Source of the DNA: Boswellia sacra
Lineage: Eukaryota > Streptophyta > Magnoliopsida > Sapindales > Burseraceae
NCBI GenBank assembly: GCA_013180625.2
Contig: SNVD02008858.1
Location: forward strand, 248,001 to 312,000
Direction: 5' to 3'
Length of the DNA stretch: 64,000 nt
A program made the translations under genes and the position numbers. Under the pieces are notes generated by a model. It did no database searches, was not told the origin of the DNA, and saw only the letters and a program-made list of their open reading frames with translations. Each line of letters opens with the position of its first letter. Positions within the stretch are counted from its first letter, which is position 1. Of this stretch, positions 62,344 through 64,000 are shown one piece after another.

Positions 62344-63267
62344 TGTTGGTTCTAGAGGTGGCACACATGGCATGTGCATTACACATGAGTATTTTGTCAT
62401 CATGTGATAAAAATATTAAATGTGGATATTTTCCTAATCTCATTTATTTTATATAGATATTTTGTATTAGGAGAATTTTAATTAGAATAGGATAAGTTTT
62501 GATATCGTATCCTAGTTGAATAGGAATAAGTTTGAATTTGGTATCCTAGTTGAAATAGGAAGTCTTATATTTACATTAATTATCTCTTATTATATTAGGA
62601 TATTATTTAAGTATTCTAGTTTACTTAGGAGAAGTATATTATCACTTTCTATAATATTTGGTTGTTATCCAAACTTTCCTTATGAGATTTATTGAGATTC
62701 TACGGGATCTTGACAAGGATTACAATTGATATCAAATACTATATAAAGCTATCTTCATAACTTTGAGGAAGGCATTCAAGGCATTCAACAAATTCAAGGC
62801 AAATTGAGAGATAGCGAGCAAGAGCAAGTTTGAGTGTTTTTTTTTATTTGTTTTTTATGTCTTGTGTAAAGCTTTAGGCTTTGGTTAATAGTTATAGATC
62901 GTGTGAGCTTAAGGGAGTTGAGTAATCACATGTGTCTGTACCAGTTACGGGTGTTATGTTATTCTTAACTGTGTATAGTTAAGATAATCGTGACAGAAAA
63001 AGAGCAGCATCAGAAGAGTGTGTAAAGGACTTTGATTGTGATCGGGGTTGAACAAGTTTATATAGATTAGGTTAGTGAGTGAGTGGGTGTCTACCACTGT
63101 AAAGAGTCCTAAGTCGAGTGTAAACATATATAACATAGTGGATTACAACTCTTGTTGCCCGTGGATGTTGGTTGGTTATAACCGAACCACGTAAAAATCC
63201 TGTTCCGATTTACATTACTGTTTTCAGTTATATTATTCGTAACTTCCATACGCTGCAAAACCTAACA
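62344..63267 (+). mobile_element. Copia solo LTR, copy 2
   Basis: TGTTGGTTCTAG...CCTAACA, 924 bases, with the 5-bp TSD atata at 62339-62343 and 63268-63272. It matches 43086-44028 over its whole length in the same orientation, including TATATAAA (62740-62747). The copies differ by small indels and substitutions. Confidence 0.92.
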
Positions 63268-63810
63268 ATATATAGTGAAAGAAATTATCTAGTGTTTATG
63301 GATTTGGCCATGGCACCCTTGGCATACTGTTACTTTCATGCGTAAAAAATTGTAAAATTTATATAAAAGTTATGAATGTATATATAAATATAAAAAAGTT
63401 GTGAATAGAACATATAAAAGTTATTTTTGTCATTTGTAATTTTTTCTAACTATTTACAAATTTTATATATGCATTTAGAACTTTCATAAAAAATTTTACA
63501 ACCTTATATGAACGAAGGTATCAGTCAGTGGTGGATCTATTTGGAGGCCATGGAAAGCCTTGGCCTGGCATCTGCAGATTACAAAACTTTTTAGATTTCA
63601 CAGCAAATTTTTAGAAATTTTAACCGTTAAATTGTCTTTTTCTTCTCCATTGCACCCCTCCTATTTCTTTTTTTTTTTAAATTGACCCTCAAAATTGTAA
63701 AGTCTGGATTTGTTCCAAAGATATTGATGCCTCAAAGGTACCGTAGAATGACCTATTGTTTGTACGGTGGATGTAGGCTGAGGAGTCTAATCACATAATC
63801 CCATTCTTAG

Positions 63811-64000
63811 AGAAAATTGAAAAAATGGACACTTTCTTGACAAAAAGACTCAAATACCCTTTAAAATTCAATTTATTCCTAAACTCTTTATTTCCCTCTT
63901 TCCTACACTTAACTCTTCCTATTTCCATAACCGTATCCTATTTTCATGACCGTCTGTTATTGTCCAACTTTCAATACCCCTCGACACCGTTGAAAACACA
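63811..64000. mobile_element. Left end of another foldback-MULE copy (cut by the window edge)
   Basis: From GAGAAAATTGAAAAAATGGA onward it matches the reverse complement of the right arm of the 54971-56168 element. Shared blocks are CCCTTTAAAATTCAATTTAT, AACCGTATCCTATTTTCA and ACCGTCTGTT. About 80 bases of the terminal arm are missing. It continues past the window end. Confidence 0.82.

Overview
The window is nuclear DNA of a flowering plant, most likely a eudicot. It is AT-rich, its genes have GT-AG introns, and it is packed with nested plant transposons. I see three host genes that look intact and one broken host gene copy. On the minus strand at 750-9850 lies a six-exon gene for MOC1, the plastid Holliday-junction resolvase. 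On the plus strand at 35406-35666 lies a small CLE signalling-peptide precursor with a TATA box, a 5' UTR intron and a tiny upstream ORF. On the minus strand at 50109-52456 lies a six-exon gene for a 121-residue protein that I cannot name. At 53255-53791 there is a C-terminal remnant of an NPF4-type (NRT1/PTR) transporter.

Layout: 0.7-9.9 kb is MOC1, with large introns holding microsatellites, a 231-bp tandem duplication and a GC-rich hairpin. 10.3-14.9 kb is AT-rich with a hAT end fragment. 15.1-18.3 kb holds a ~160-bp satellite array between inverted AT-rich arms. 18.3-20.05 kb is a MULE-type element with a 9-bp target-site duplication (TSD). 20.77-31.85 kb is an 11-kb decayed Mutator-like element with a 9-bp TSD. 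A 7.3-kb Copia retrotransposon (TSD caagc) sits inside its transposase relic. 35-36 kb is the CLE gene. 36.8-37.6 kb is a hAT element with an 8-bp TSD. 37.86-38.89 kb is a pogo/Lemi1-like element with a transposase relic. 40.3-48.3 kb is a nest: a Ty3-type LTR is split by a CACTA-like element, which itself holds a hAT MITE and a Copia solo LTR. 48.6-49.1 kb is another MITE. 50.1-53.8 kb holds the small gene and the NPF remnant. 55.0-56.2 kb is a foldback MULE. 57.6-58.3 kb is an old plastid rpoB insertion. 60.1-60.95 kb is a 432-bp tandem duplication. 62.3-63.3 kb is a second copy of the Copia solo LTR. From 63.8 kb another copy of the foldback MULE runs off the end.

The most unusual feature is a repeat built on the words CTCGACAC and GTGTCGAG. 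It occurs inside the MULE family (three elements in this window) and also inside a hAT element whose ends are unrelated. This suggests that one internal repeat has been carried by two transposon superfamilies. All gene models are read by eye from splice signals and remembered families; no search was run.
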